Shown: positions 50,371 to 62,410 of the stretch, piece after piece
Numbering within the stretch: the stretch's first letter is position 1
How the letters are laid out: each line of letters starts with the position of its first letter
Assembly: GCA_014338405.1 (NCBI GenBank)
Contig: JTDE01002130.1
Location: 1,869-65,868 of the forward strand
Source of the DNA: Paragonimus skrjabini miyazakii
Taxonomy: Eukaryota > Platyhelminthes > Trematoda > Plagiorchiida > Troglotrematidae
DNA: 64,000 nt
Direction: 5' to 3'
The notes under the pieces: model-generated
Databases searched by the model: none
What the model saw: the letters and a program-made list of their open reading frames with translations, nothing else
Told to the model about the DNA's origin: nothing
Made by a program: the position numbers and the translations under genes

Positions 50371-51589
50371 GTCACCTTGTAGAAAATACAGTTAACTAGA
50401 AGCAACTATGAAAGCTTGAGAGCAGAATCACACTGCCTGATTAATTCCGATAGTCAAGCTAGTTGAAAAGTGAAATTGGATTCACGCTCGTAGGATTCTG
50501 ACTTAGGTTTGGAACCTCCACCTTTTGACGCTATCACGACAGACACTGATAGGTTGTAACAGGTTAGGCACACTCGGATGTCAGGTGAGTGTTTTTTTCA
50601 CTCTAATGGATTCATCTAGTGTTATAATTTAAGCAAGTTCACTCTGAGGTGATGATCTAGGCTGATCTGTAAATTTTGACAACATAACGATAACTCACAG
50701 AGAAAAACAGCATATTTGGTACGACAGTGGACAGAATATCGTGCCCCGCTCTGGCAAGAAAAAAAGGGGTGTCTTCGTTATGTCATACGGGCAACAGGTA
50801 TGGATGGTTCATTTATGTTGTGGTCATGCCGGGTGATCGAACATTAATGGAAGTCTTTCAAAGTAAACCAGCTAAGATGTTGGAGGAATCAACTCGTCTA
50901 TCAAATGAAATTTATTGGCCACTGAAAATAAAACGTCAGATAGACTCAGATGGACTTAAATTATCATTTTGCGGTCTACTTTATTGCCACATCAATGATT
51001 TTGGCCTCTGTGAGAGTGCAAACTGAAGCAAGAATAGTGAGGATGAATCGTCTTACGTTCACTCGTATTAAACGGAGGGTGTACAATCTGTAGTATTTCA
51101 AAAACGAGCGAAAAAAAACAAAGTTTGTTCTAGTTTGGAATATTTCAAATAATTAGTTGCACGATGTCAACAAAAAACGCACCGTTAGCCGTCTTCTTGA
51201 CGGCGTAAGTGAACCGTTTGTATTCTGATTATACAGCCTAAGACGCAAGATTAGAATGCCATTGCGGTGGAGTTCTTTCGAGATATCTATCCATTGTCCT
51301 CAGGTAGCTAAAAAACCTCCTTAGAGATTCTGCTTAACAACCTGAAACAGGAAAGACGCGATCAAACAAAAGTGTGGTTTTGTTCGCAGCTACAGAAACT
51401 CCAGTCTGCATGTCAATAGGACTAAACATTTTCCAAAAGGCCGTATGGGTTTTCCTTTTTGTTTCAAATCTTCATTCTCAAACAACATGGTCTCCAACTT
51501 ACTAATCAGAATTCAGACTGAGAATGAAGTTCAGAGGGTTAGTTGACATTGTTTTCTACCACTTGTGGTATTTCTGGCAATGTATTATT
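50371..51589. other. non-coding stretch
   Basis: No gene recognised. Upstream parts of the old gypsy element (protease, gag) would be expected here on the minus strand but are not readable. The 99-codon plus frame at 50727-51026 has no known domain. A small GCCGTC...GACGGC hairpin lies near 51188. Confidence 0.4.
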
Positions 51590-51735
51590 CATATAGATTG
51601 AACATCACCCACAATCGATCGCAGCTGTCGCATTCCTATAGACTTTCCAGTCGGCCTCTTTCGAAAAGAAGCACTAGACTCGAGTTACGCTCTCATTAGA
51701 GCTCGTCAGTAGTGCATATCATCGCCACTGCTGGG
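51590..51735 (-). mobile_element. SINE family B body and tail, reverse orientation
   Basis: This is the reverse complement of 51976-52113 over about 140 bp with scattered mismatches, starting CATATAGATTGAACATCACC. It lacks the tRNA-like head, which fades at about 51735. With the full copy at 51898-52113 it makes a large inverted repeat with a spacer of roughly 160-240 bp. A third copy of this tail lies at 38774-38883. Confidence 0.75.
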
Positions 51736-51897
51736 ACTATGATTTCTGTGATTCCAACTTGGAGAAAAGTCCTAGTCGAGGGGTCATCGATTGGAGTTAA
51801 CAGACAGTAACTGTATCTCCTCTCGAGGTGATCGGGCAACCTGACCATTGTTCACAGGCGAAAGTGGTTGAGTGTTCATATAAGATCATTCGGTCGT

Positions 51898-52113
51898 GCC
51901 TAATGTGAGGTCAGTGACGCAGTGGTAAACACGGTTGCCTCATGAACAGCGTGTCCGTGGTTCAAGTCCCGGCAGTAGTGATGATATGCACTACTGACGA
52001 GCTCTACTTAGAGCGAAACTCGAGTTTAGTGCTTCTTTTCGGAAGGGGGCGACTGGATAGTCTATAGGAATGCGACAGCTGCGATCAATTGTGGGTGACG
52101 TTCAATCTATATG
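51898..52113 (+). mobile_element. tRNA-derived SINE, family B, full-length copy
   Basis: A box A-like word (AGTGACGCAGTGG, 51913-51925) and a box B word GGTTCAAGTCC (51959-51969) stand about 35 bp apart. They are followed by a body with CACTACTGACGAGCTCTACT and a tail ending GTGGGTGACGTTCAATCTAT. The head resembles a tRNA, but there is no closed acceptor stem. The tail is shared with 38774-38883 and 51590-51735 and the head with 38412-38520, which defines the family inside this window. The heads of families A and B differ, so they are separate SINE lineages. Confidence 0.75.
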
Positions 52114-52412
52114 AAAATCAAAACCCCCTACCACTCATCAGTAATGTATTATTCGTGTGAGATTCTACGAGCCTTTATTTTATTGACACTGTACACTAAT
52201 TCTAAGATCATTATGCACATGAGGTTCAAGTTTTTATTCCTGCACTTAACGTTTTATTCATCAGAACTCAGTTGCATTATTCCGTCTAAGCCGTATGTCT
52301 ATATACTTCAACTGTAATTGAGATAATGGAACAATAAAATGGAATGTGACATACTAATCTTGAGTAACATGTAAGTATGCATCAATCAGCCTTATTAAAT
52401 ATAGACGGGTGG

Positions 52413-52892
52413 TGTAGTGACCACCGATCGCGTGGCTTTTCTAGGGATCCCGGCTGCAACCCTGTTTTTCTGCCTGTTTGTTCTGTATGCATGATTCTTT
52501 GTATGCCTGCAATAGGAGGCCTGATATAAACTCATTGCCACTTTCCTCAGTCGTGCAACTAGTTGCACGCAGCGGATGTTTGCTCTTTTCCTAATGACTC
52601 ATCTATTATTCTATTCTTCAAGGTCGTTTAACCCGAATCTTTTCGAGCGTTGTTTAACGCACTCGAAGGTTCCGTGCACTTTTCGCCTGGCGCTGCCATT
52701 GGCCCCAGACTAGGCTAGAGCCAACTACTTACCATATTTTCAAACGTTGCTGGAAATATACGGTTTGTTTCCAAACCCCGCTGCGTTCTTCAGTTCGATG
52801 CCTGTTGGGACTACGTTTCGATTGCTCTTCAAGAAAGGCGTTTTAAATTATTAGTGGACGAGGGTCTAGTGCATGCCCACTTGTCCACTATA
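52413..52892 (+). mobile_element. LTR copy B (480 bp), probably solo
   Basis: It has the same length and orientation as copy A, TGTAGTGACC at the left and CCACTATA at the right (copy A: ACTACA). TATAAA is at 52525-52530 and the 16-bp palindrome at 52553-52568. From TAGGAGGCC (about 52513) to GTGCAT (about 52874) I see no difference from copy A, while the first 100 bp differ at about 17 positions and the last 19 at three. No retroelement coding follows or precedes it in the same orientation. Confidence 0.8.
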
Positions 52893-53585
52893 GCAGTCAC
52901 CCATTAAGTAGTACAGCATAAATTGGTGGTAACGGACGGTTGAATTCGATTCTTCCAATCAGCCGGATTTAACAGCCAGTCCCCGTAGCAACTAGGCACT
53001 AGATTCGAGTACTTCAAATGTGGAGGCTGTTTGGAACCCAAATGTCAAGTAAGATCACGTAAACAGAGTCTGTTATGGTGAGCATGTAAATCCAACTGGA
53101 TCGTACTTTGCGAAGTCAGTTTCCTTGCGCTCAACACTGTAAAGAAGTGTATGACGGTGTCACGTCCAACTCCTAAGGGGTGACTACATAGAGTTTGTTC
53201 TGCCTGACCTACGAACTCCCTCTGACTACCCAAACATGCGACATTGTTCACTGTCTCATGGTCATATCGCCAGTATTCGCTTGATATATTGGTACTGCAA
53301 CAATCTCATCAGCGTCATCAGATCCACAGTGCGCAATAGATTGGAGCCAGAAGCCAGTTAGGTCTTACGCATACCTAACATTACGAAACATGAAGATGGT
53401 GTTTGCCTACTGCGTTGCAATTTGAAATTTGTACTTATTTCCAGTCAGTAGTCTCTTCTGTTGACTAAAGTGACGTTGTTCTATATTTCGTTATCTGTGA
53501 ATCGGGTTTGACCGTTGTGCCAGTGTCCTTATATTAAGTACAGCTAAATTGTCACACCACATGCAAGCGCTGAACCACATTTACC

Positions 53586-53628
53586 CAGTGAATATGTCTC
53601 ATCGCGAGGCGATGAGACATATTCACTG
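53586..53628. repeat. perfect 20-bp-arm palindrome
   Basis: Arms 53586-53605 and 53609-53628 are exact reverse complements (CAGTGAATATGTCTCATCGC) separated by only GAG. Its perfection and near-zero loop resemble the hairpin at 1055-1110, although the sequences are unrelated. Confidence 0.9.
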
Positions 53629-53882
53629 ACTTGTTGACTACAAACGATGACCTGACAAACTAAACTTCAAGTCTACATCGCAGAATTCTACACTGATTGG
53701 TTGATATTTTTGTTGTTGTAGTAATCTATGTTTCTTTTCAATTTTTCTGTTTAGTCAGGCATACACCTTGCTTTTGCTGAACTTCACATATGAACCCATA
53801 TGCACTCACTTTAACGAAACCATTGTAGCATGATTTTTGTGGACGAAGCTTGTGATTCAGCATTGTCTACAAAAACAGGGAA

Positions 53883-53942
53883 CAGATGGCCGAGTAGATA
53901 ACAGCTACATTTTGTAATGCAGAGGGTTGCTGATCCCGTCCA
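53883..53942 (+). mobile_element. weak tRNA-like / SINE relic
   Basis: A box A-like word TGGCCGAGTAG (53887-53897) matches the TGGCCGAGTGG of many Leu and Ser tRNAs, and a box B-like GGTTGCTGATCC (53925-53936) follows. The box B is imperfect and no stem closes, so this is at best a decayed tRNA-derived repeat. Confidence 0.3.
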
Positions 53943-56900
53943 CTGTTCACATTTCCACTGCTTGTTGAGTCCAAACACATAGAAAGCCAGTCGTGGAGTT
54001 TCGGTTTGAAGGTAAGCATCAAAGACCATCATGAAAGTAGTTTCCGCTTTATTCGACCCGTAAATTTCTTGTGTACGCCACGAATTGTTTATAACTTTGT
54101 GTTGCACATTGGAAGGACAATTTCGTAGTTGTGAAGTAAAACCGTGAATATCTTAGAAAACGTTAGTCATTTTCGGGTTCCGCTATGCGTACATCTAATT
54201 ATCCTATAGGAACACATCGCTGTTTACTTCAGCTGTTGACCTCAACATTACAACCAGCTCTCCTGAATACCTTCACTGTCCGGTTTCGTTGCTATATTTA
54301 ATAAACACTATAAATTCCGAATGTTTACACTATCTCTTGTTTGATGTATAATATAAGCTTCATTATGCAAATCAGCCATGACCACGTAACTTCGCTGCCT
54401 TCTGAGTATATATTTGCCTATTTGACGTAGTTTGTCCTACTGCATGAGTCAGTTCAAGTAAAGTCTACTGTATACATGCCATTTCACAAATCCTGCAATT
54501 CCTCAACGTCTTCCATACCATTCCAATACAAACATTGAGAATGATGTCTATCAGTCTGAACGGTGTTAATCGGTTTCGCCATTTTCTTAATTTGGTCTCA
54601 AACTACTTATGACTCGTGAGTAGGCTAGCGCGCATAACGATTTTAAGTTTTGCTCCATGTGATTTGGCCTCAGGGACCACCACCACAACTACCCAAGGTT
54701 ATGCCAAGCATCTATGTTTCTATGTTCCTATCTGTCGCGTGACATATACAACCTACCATGCGTCTTACTAGTGAAGCTGTATTGTTTCCGGATGATCAAT
54801 ATCACAATTTAAACGTTTTGTTTCAAATTACTGTCACAATCAATTAGGATGTAATGTTTATTATACGCCGCTCGTACAACATCCACTCAAATCAGCTATT
54901 CCCTACTTGCGTGTGTAAGTGCCAAAAATCCATCGCTTTCAAATACACGTAACTGGAACCGGATGTCAAATGCGCGAACAAACCGGAAGCGTGTGTGGCC
55001 AACAAACATGAAGGCAAGCAAACGCGGCCATACGAATCAAGCGGACAATCAGCATGTATAGTCAAGATTTCATGTACACCGTTTAGCAATATTTTTGAAA
55101 GTATCTTACATATCGTACACTGAGCATATCAGAATTATTTTCAGGCCACTGTATCATCTGCAGCTCCAAGAGTGAGACACAGAATGTGAACAGTAACAAA
55201 ATGATGGTCACAAGAGAACGTTTTCAAACAATTATTTTGTCTACTTCAGCCACCAACAGTAAGTCGTGTTAATTAAATTGCCCAATCCATTAACTTTGTT
55301 CAAAATGAAAGGACTTCAAATGTCGCTGTTCCCGATGTAAGTTTATTGAACCGCGGTGTGACGTTCATCTCTTACACTAAGAGCAACCGAGCTGCGTATT
55401 TTGTGTCAACATATGGACCTCGGTTGAAGAATTTTCCACTACTGCACAGACATTAACCAATGCCCTAAGGCAACCTACAACGTCTCAAATGTGCCACTTA
55501 TGGTTCGTTCAGCTTTTCGAATGCTGATGATCCACACGTTCGGCAGGCTTTTATATAAGTCTGTGGTACTGTGTTCCGAGTACTACATCCAGGTAACCTC
55601 AGCAGGCCTAGTGTGAGGTAAGGTAGCACTTGGGCTGGTAACTTGATAGGAAACCCGCCGGTTCCACTGTTACGATGATTCTTCATGCCTCTAGAAATCT
55701 GATAAACTGAGCGTGTGTTTGATGCTTTGCACACGACTATGTAATCATCGAACCTCACTTACTATATACTAACTTGCTGTAATGGACTTGAATTCTTGCG
55801 CGTGCTAATAACGGCACGGCTAAAAGCATTTTGCGGGAACCCTCCAAAATCAAGCAAAACTCATTCTGGCTACATGTCAGGTGAATCCATTCGATTCTGA
55901 TATATCGCCGACCGTCGAGATACCATCTCAAAGGATTTGGTGCTTATATAATCGGTCGTAGATGTAAAGTTAAAACAAGTCGTCTATGGGTTGTCGCAGA
56001 CTTATCTTCCATTCGTTTAGTATTACTTACCCTCTGGACCTTTTTTGCAAGTCTATTGTATACCCGTGTGCCACCTTGCTCGCTTCCGAAAAGCATTTAG
56101 TGAAACTGTGTAATTCGCCGGTATTGTGCTTCAAGACCAAAACGGGTTGGAAATGGCCATTTGGGCGGGAAAAGATTTTTAGAATTTTTCGTAAAGTATT
56201 AAAGTGCATATTACGGGACAAGTATATAGAGTTCATCCAGTATAACAGTTGTGTTGCAATGAGAAAAGTCAGCTATACCTGTGTATACAGCAGGTGACAC
56301 GTTCAAACCGAAAGGCAGAAAATTATACCGAAAGAATCCGAAGGGGGTATTGATGGTTATCAGAGCGCTGAAAGCCTCAACAAGTGGAATCAGTAGAACA
56401 TCGTTCTTTAAATTGTGCTTTGAAACGTTTTTTGAATCGTGAAACGGATACAGAATATCCCCCGGTTTAAGAAAGGCACAACTCGTCTGTAAAAGGAATC
56501 TTTCGAGCGTGAGTCAGCAGTCATCGCAAGTTCGAGGCGTTTAACCGTCACATGTAAGCTGAGTCACAATGGGTGTAGTCCAGGTCGCTTTCCTGGCAGC
56601 TTCACGTAACCTAAAATGGATGATTCGTCGCTTCATAAAGATCGGATGTCTTTCAGTTCGAATGAAACTGGTTTAATATTCATACCGCCGGAAGCTTTCG
56701 AACACTGAAGGAGTAAATTGTACGTTTTGGATTTATGTGCATCCGAGAAGTATTGAACAGAAGTGTTCACAGTTTTGTTTTTCAAACCAACAATGGATGG
56801 TCCACGATCAATAACCAAAAGGTGGCACCTGGTAGCGCTGGAGTGAGAACTAGAAAGTTCAAGATGACAAGAACCAGGAATTGTTAAGACAAGGCTTTCC

Positions 56901-59584
56901 CAGCAAATAAAACGGAGTCAGCCCGGAGTTCGATCATCTTGGGTCCTGCGTCGTACTGGAGTCGGCTTGCACCATAACCTGGATTCGTGCCGAATACGGC
57001 CATGACCAGACAGGCAGTCGACCATAGAAATAATATGCGAACCCGCTTTCAACTGGACTGTACGATGTAAGCAATAACTGGGACGACATCTTACAACAAA
57101 GTTTATCCTTTCTCATCCCGTTTACATATCTAAGCATCATGACTAAAACCTCTACATATGACGCACCACGCTGGACATTCATTCAACCAAGTCCATTAAC
57201 GGACAAAGCTATGGCAGTCTCTGAACAAACAGTGCCCACCTGCGAAAACATCCGCTTAACTGTTACATCTCAACGAACGCAAAAGAAGGACTCGGAAAAT
57301 GAAAGAACATATCTTGTACATGATGTAAAAATTGAAACTTGTCCGCATTTATTCATCCATGTTCACCGTGTGCTTTGTTGATCCACTGCCAGGAGCAACC
57401 TGATATGAGGACACTACAGAATGAGATAATGTATCACCTGCGAAATGGTTTATTCAGTAATTCTTCGCGTCCCGGCCCCCTATTCCGATCTTTGTCTTTC
57501 TGAGTCCATCATTTAATGAAGTGATGTGTGTTTCCATCTAACTGTAAAGGATAATTGTGTTCCTCATGAACGGCACGCACAGAACGATAGCTAATATGAA
57601 TGAATTAAACCGTGGCTTCACATTACGGAGTGCCCATCAAGGAAGCCTTGTTACCGATACTTATCCAGTCCACTTCACTGTTGAATTCGTTTCTGCAAAT
57701 GAAAGCGCAGACTTTGCTCAGCACACGGCGAGTGTACTGCCACGATGAACTTGTGGCAACACAGTGCTCTGAAAATGTGGTGTAATAAGGATAACTTCGT
57801 CCGACCGTCTCCTCCCAGTATTATGGTGATTACAGCTCCCCTTTAAACTTCTTCAATGTATGTCGGTCGACCAAGGGGAAGTTATTGCGAATTGTGTCCG
57901 GAATGGGTTGTTTCTAAGTGGGGACAACTGTAAGCAGGGGTCCGGAGGTGCAGGGAGGGCACGACCAGATATTATTCGGTGTGGCCTCCATACGTATCAT
58001 ACGTCGTTCAACAACGTAATTGTTTACTTTAAGTGCATCATTTAGTTGCCAAAACGATGCATTCTGCGTTTCAAGTAGTTTTCGGAGTTCTCGTTGGAGG
58101 ACTTATCAGACGTTCTTAATTTGAACGAAAGGAGGACGGTTTATTTGTCAACGGAACTACTCCCATTCCAAATTATATCACATTACCTGTTTTCCTGGTT
58201 GATCAACATCCGCGTGCAAAACTGTGCCGAGATAAAATGAGGCGGGATGATAACTTTGCTTGCCTGTTGATTACATTCGGTTGTTCCATGGTGGAGTGGG
58301 AAAACAACTTGCCATCATGTATCCTGAGAGGATGCGCGTTTAGGTGAACGGCATTCTGAAAAGAACGACATAACGCATTTGAGTCTAAAAGTAAACGGGG
58401 TAAAGATTACAATCACTTGTTACTTTCGTTTTACGCCGGCAACACAGTGTAAGTGACATCCGAAGAAGTGGATTCCGATTTTTGTTCTGCCAACAATGCA
58501 TACCCTCTTGCCTTTGACAGTTTCCTTGGACAATAAAAAACCCTATAATAGAACTTACCAGTGTGTGTCACAATGCGAACATCACGCAACTTGAACTTGA
58601 TCATGAGTGGTAATATTTAGGTTAATGAAACTTTCGTTGCCTCTGACTGATTCATTGTTAGCCAAGCGGCCATCGGGCAATCTAACAGCCATGCATACTA
58701 ATAATTGTCATCACTTTTGTCTTCAAAACCCAGCGACATGATACATTAGTAATTTCAACTCCGCAGTAATCGTTCGTTCCATTCTGAATCTCCAGCAGTA
58801 GCAACGTAAACTTAGTTATCGGGAACTTTTGACTGGGAAGAATGGCAAAATGTTTGTTGTACACTATGTAAAATGGGAATGCTGACAAACCCGTCGACAT
58901 CAAGGGTGAGGACGCATTCAAATGTACTGATGGACTAAGACTTCAACTCAAAATTGATAGATATAGTCGAGGTTCGACAAATGTACTGGTCGAATGAGGG
59001 GAAGGCATAGCAGCAGAAGTCCCGTAGCCGTGCAAAGGGTTTACAGAACAGCACATCATTCTGCCTCTGATGAGCGCAATAGGGTCTTTTGCTTATCAAA
59101 AGTGTCCGGTAGCGTACAAGAAATATAGCAACCAAGGAGTACGCTGAACACCTCACGTTTCAAGTTAACGTAATTATACAGATTGGTGCTATCTACCAGC
59201 GCGTCGTTGCACTGTACGAGGGTGACCACGAAGTATACCACCAATTGATTGTGCACCTGGACAATCACCTCTTTTGGTCCCTCAACGAGACGTGCAATAC
59301 TATTCACAAAACTTCAGAATAAAGTGCCCATTAATTTTGCGGTGGTTTTTTCTACAGACGTTTCATAAAGTTCGACGGTTAACGTTCTCATGCATTTTAT
59401 CAAATCGAGAGGGATTCAACGCAACCAGTGTCCACGGCGAGTGAATTTTCAATAGAATTATCAACTAGATAGTTTTGTTTACTGCGACTGATGAAATCAA
59501 CAGAGTTAACAGGGAGAGCTACATGATGGAAACTGGAATTCAATTTATCATTGTCAAAATTGGATTATGTGCATTAAGATCATT

Positions 59585-60365
59585 TTATCACACTTGTGAT
59601 ACAGCGTTGTCAAATCAACCGAGAAAGTTTGTTCACACGTGACTTACAGTTGTTCTACAGTTGGGTAACGTCTGAATCAAGGGCAGATTGATCGTGAACA
59701 ACTGCGTTTCTAATACTTATCATTTTGGACAGCCGCCTTTTTTGACCTGCTAGTCTTCTCACATTGTTGTATAAAATATTTAGTTCATCTTTCGTAGTAG
59801 ACTCGATACCCTGATACATACACAAAATGTTTTAGCTAACTGGAAAGTGGATTTATGGAATTTGTAATAGCCCCTTTTGCAGACCATGTAAATTTTTTCC
59901 AGAAATCAAACAATCACAAAGTTTAGTCTTCAATTTGTCTCCGAAATCAACCTAAGCTTCTTGCGTCCCGGCTGCAAAAATACGACGCCTGATATTTCAA
60001 TTTTCTTTCTTGGCGTGTGTGTGAAGTGTGACTCGTTCAGCTGCCTCCAAATTTACCGAGTGAGCATGTGGAAGCAGTAGTTTCTTTAAAGATCCCTGGA
60101 GAAACCGATGCCACCATGTGTTCAAGCTCTTAACCTTAAAGTAGATGAATGAAAATAGAAATGAGTGAATCAGGAGATGATGGGTTTTCCACCAAACTGT
60201 ACGTATTTTTTACCAACTACCGTAAGAAAATAAGAGACTTCTTTTCCGCTTTCAACGTTTTGCTCGTGAGACGCCATGTTTCGAAAGGTTCTAAATGATC
60301 TTCAATTTCTATCGAGAAAGTATGAATACCCAGAATTTCAAGTAGACAAGAATCCATTCTAAAAA
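59585..60365 (-). pseudogene. retrotransposon gag, second and more decayed copy
   Basis: It aligns through its length with the gag relic at 32593-33350 in the same (minus) orientation, from the leader just before the ATG (…GACTTCTG near 60375) to the zinc-knuckle region at about 59600-59650, where the cysteines are mostly lost. It has many stops and frame breaks, and an extra block of about 48 bp near 60092-60140 that is absent from the first copy. No pol or LTR was recognised next to it. Confidence 0.65.
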
Positions 60366-62244
60366 GTTACAGAAGTCAGCGACGCCAAAGAGGAGGCTTC
60401 AAGAAATAAACAAACGAAGTAATCGATTTAGTTCAATTTCGGAATTAGTAACATCCGTTGAATCGCTCTGGTTCAACAGTTTGTACTTGCCTAATCAATC
60501 AAATGATAAAACTGACTGCAAATATGGTAGCACCAAAAGAGTCGTAACGGTAACGGATAGTCAAAATGGATTGGCGTACAAAGAACGGAAGATTTACCAG
60601 TAAAATAGGAACGACTAACAGATAAGTCATGATCAACTGAATTGAATAAACCACCACAATAGAGAAAGACACCGCCAGATAGCAAGTCCGTTAGACGGCC
60701 GATGTTCCACACGCAAAGTTGGATGACGAACGTTGAGCGCCAACAGATCAGTTGATACGCGGAATTAAACTTTTTGCCGTGGAATCGCTTTACTAGCTAA
60801 AAAGCCCGCACAGGTGGGGAATACAGAGACGATGTGCGGCGACTCCCGTTTATTCGTGCCGGAGACTCGATTCCAAAAGTGATGGTGATGGTTTCAAACA
60901 AGTGTACAGATGAAGTTACAAAGCGATATATACAACCACGAACAAAAGCGAATTACAAAATATAACCATGAACTGTGGACACTATGGGTTAAACGATTGA
61001 TACACAAATTCGAGTCAAATGCTCAAGTTACCCGTATCCGCTGCGTGTAATCGGTAGACTGTACATATCTCTGTAATCTTTCAGGTAAAACGTTTTAAGC
61101 CAATGAGGTTATTGGAATTTTGTGGCGCGTTTCAGTTCTTAAAATCGTACGATTCTTTTGCTGGGGATCTTTTCCTTCTAATCTTCCAAAGGCGCAAGCA
61201 AGGAATGTGCGGCGGTTCAACGGCATACGAAGTAATAGGAAAACAACGAGAAGCTGCATTCTTCCTGATTTTGGTGAATTAATGGTGGGATATAATCAAA
61301 ATTTATGTCATAGACGCGGAAACGTACGCTTTTTATTTGAATCTGAATGTTATTAAGCAAGAAAGTGCCATTGTACGTTCGAAGACTGAACCGTCGTTGG
61401 AACTTGAGGACTAAGTTTTGCAGAGCCGCAAACGTAAGATATGCCAGTATCTATATTGCAACGTAGGAGTATGTTCAAAAGCTGGACAAGCCAGCGGTAT
61501 TTTTTAGTTGTATTCGGCAAACATAGCCGTTGATTACTAGCACTGTTGTAAACTTTTTCACGGAATCATTACATACGTTGGAATGCGGCCAAGGTGACCT
61601 GGTGAACGAATAACATCATGAAACACTGAACGCTTGAAAACTTGCTACAGTAACGTGCAACTGTTCCAGCTTACGAGATCAGCCAAACTGTACTTCACCT
61701 AGACACTTATAACTGCTCCGTCCATTTGTCCTATCCTATGATTCAAGCCGAACAGTGCAGTATGTGGAAACATGTAGGTGGACGAGTGAAGTCACTGAGA
61801 ACAAAAACTTGGAGACATCAGCGTGAAGGATGTAGTTGAAGAGTGTGTAACAATGCACATAGTACCTCCGCCTCTCTTAAGAACAGAATGTAGCCGTTGG
61901 TTTTTACGTGTTGTGGGTGTCATCACGGATGACTGCAATCGTATATAAGATGAAGTTTCCATCATCATGTAGCTCATCGCGTCTGATATCTGCAAGAGGA
62001 CTGTGTGCACATATATGAAGGAACTTACTTTCGTCAATTACATCAGAAGGATACTCACTCCGGGTTATGTTGATTCGCGCTTTTTTGGCCCATGTGCAAT
62101 CGGTGCACTATCAGCAGACCGGTCTAAGTTGACATCCGTTTTGGGTGGTGTGTGGGATTTGCTTCTCATAACCACTAGGGCAGTGCGAACAACGACCGAA
62201 GTAGGAGGAACCGACAAAAATAAGGATTCGAAACGTGCACTTAC
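60366..62244. other. non-coding stretch
   Basis: No gene recognised. The 78-codon plus frame at 61120-61356 and the antisense frame at 61792-62037 show no known domain. Confidence 0.4.
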
Positions 62245-62410
62245 GAGGTGACTGAGGTTGGAGCTGCTTGCCACAGAATGGACACTTATTTATGTCTTCC
62301 AGTTGGATACCTTTAAAGTGAAAAATCAGCTGATCGGCATCACAGCAACAGCTGTCCAGCTGCACCGAGTCACCATAGTGTCCACATGACAACCTTGTTT
62401 CAAACTTCAC
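62245..62410 (-). other. unrecognised exon-like open frame with Cys pairs
   Basis: On the minus strand the frame runs from just after an AG (62411-62412) to a strong donor-like GTAAGTGC at 62244. It would encode about 55 residues with LSCGHYGDS, DSCCCDAD and KCPFCGKQL, that is, several Cys/His pairs as in a small zinc-binding fold. It lies immediately downstream of the transposase relic in the same orientation, so it might belong to that element or to a host gene whose other exons I cannot see. The acceptor's pyrimidine run is poor. Confidence 0.3.

Larger units (their letters stand above)
52893..59584. other. long non-coding stretch, no recognised gene
   Basis: Apart from the palindrome at 53586-53628 and a weak tRNA-like site at 53883-53942, nothing was recognised. 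Several antisense frames of 60-86 codons cluster at 56633-57182 and 58682-59307 and could be decayed coding sequence, but they match no family I know. Confidence 0.4.

Noticed and set aside
49236..52892. A complete LTR retrotransposon with LTRs A and B at its ends
   Set aside because: Between them lie antisense RT pieces of another element and SINEs, with no plus-strand gag or pol, no primer-binding site after A and no matching target duplication.
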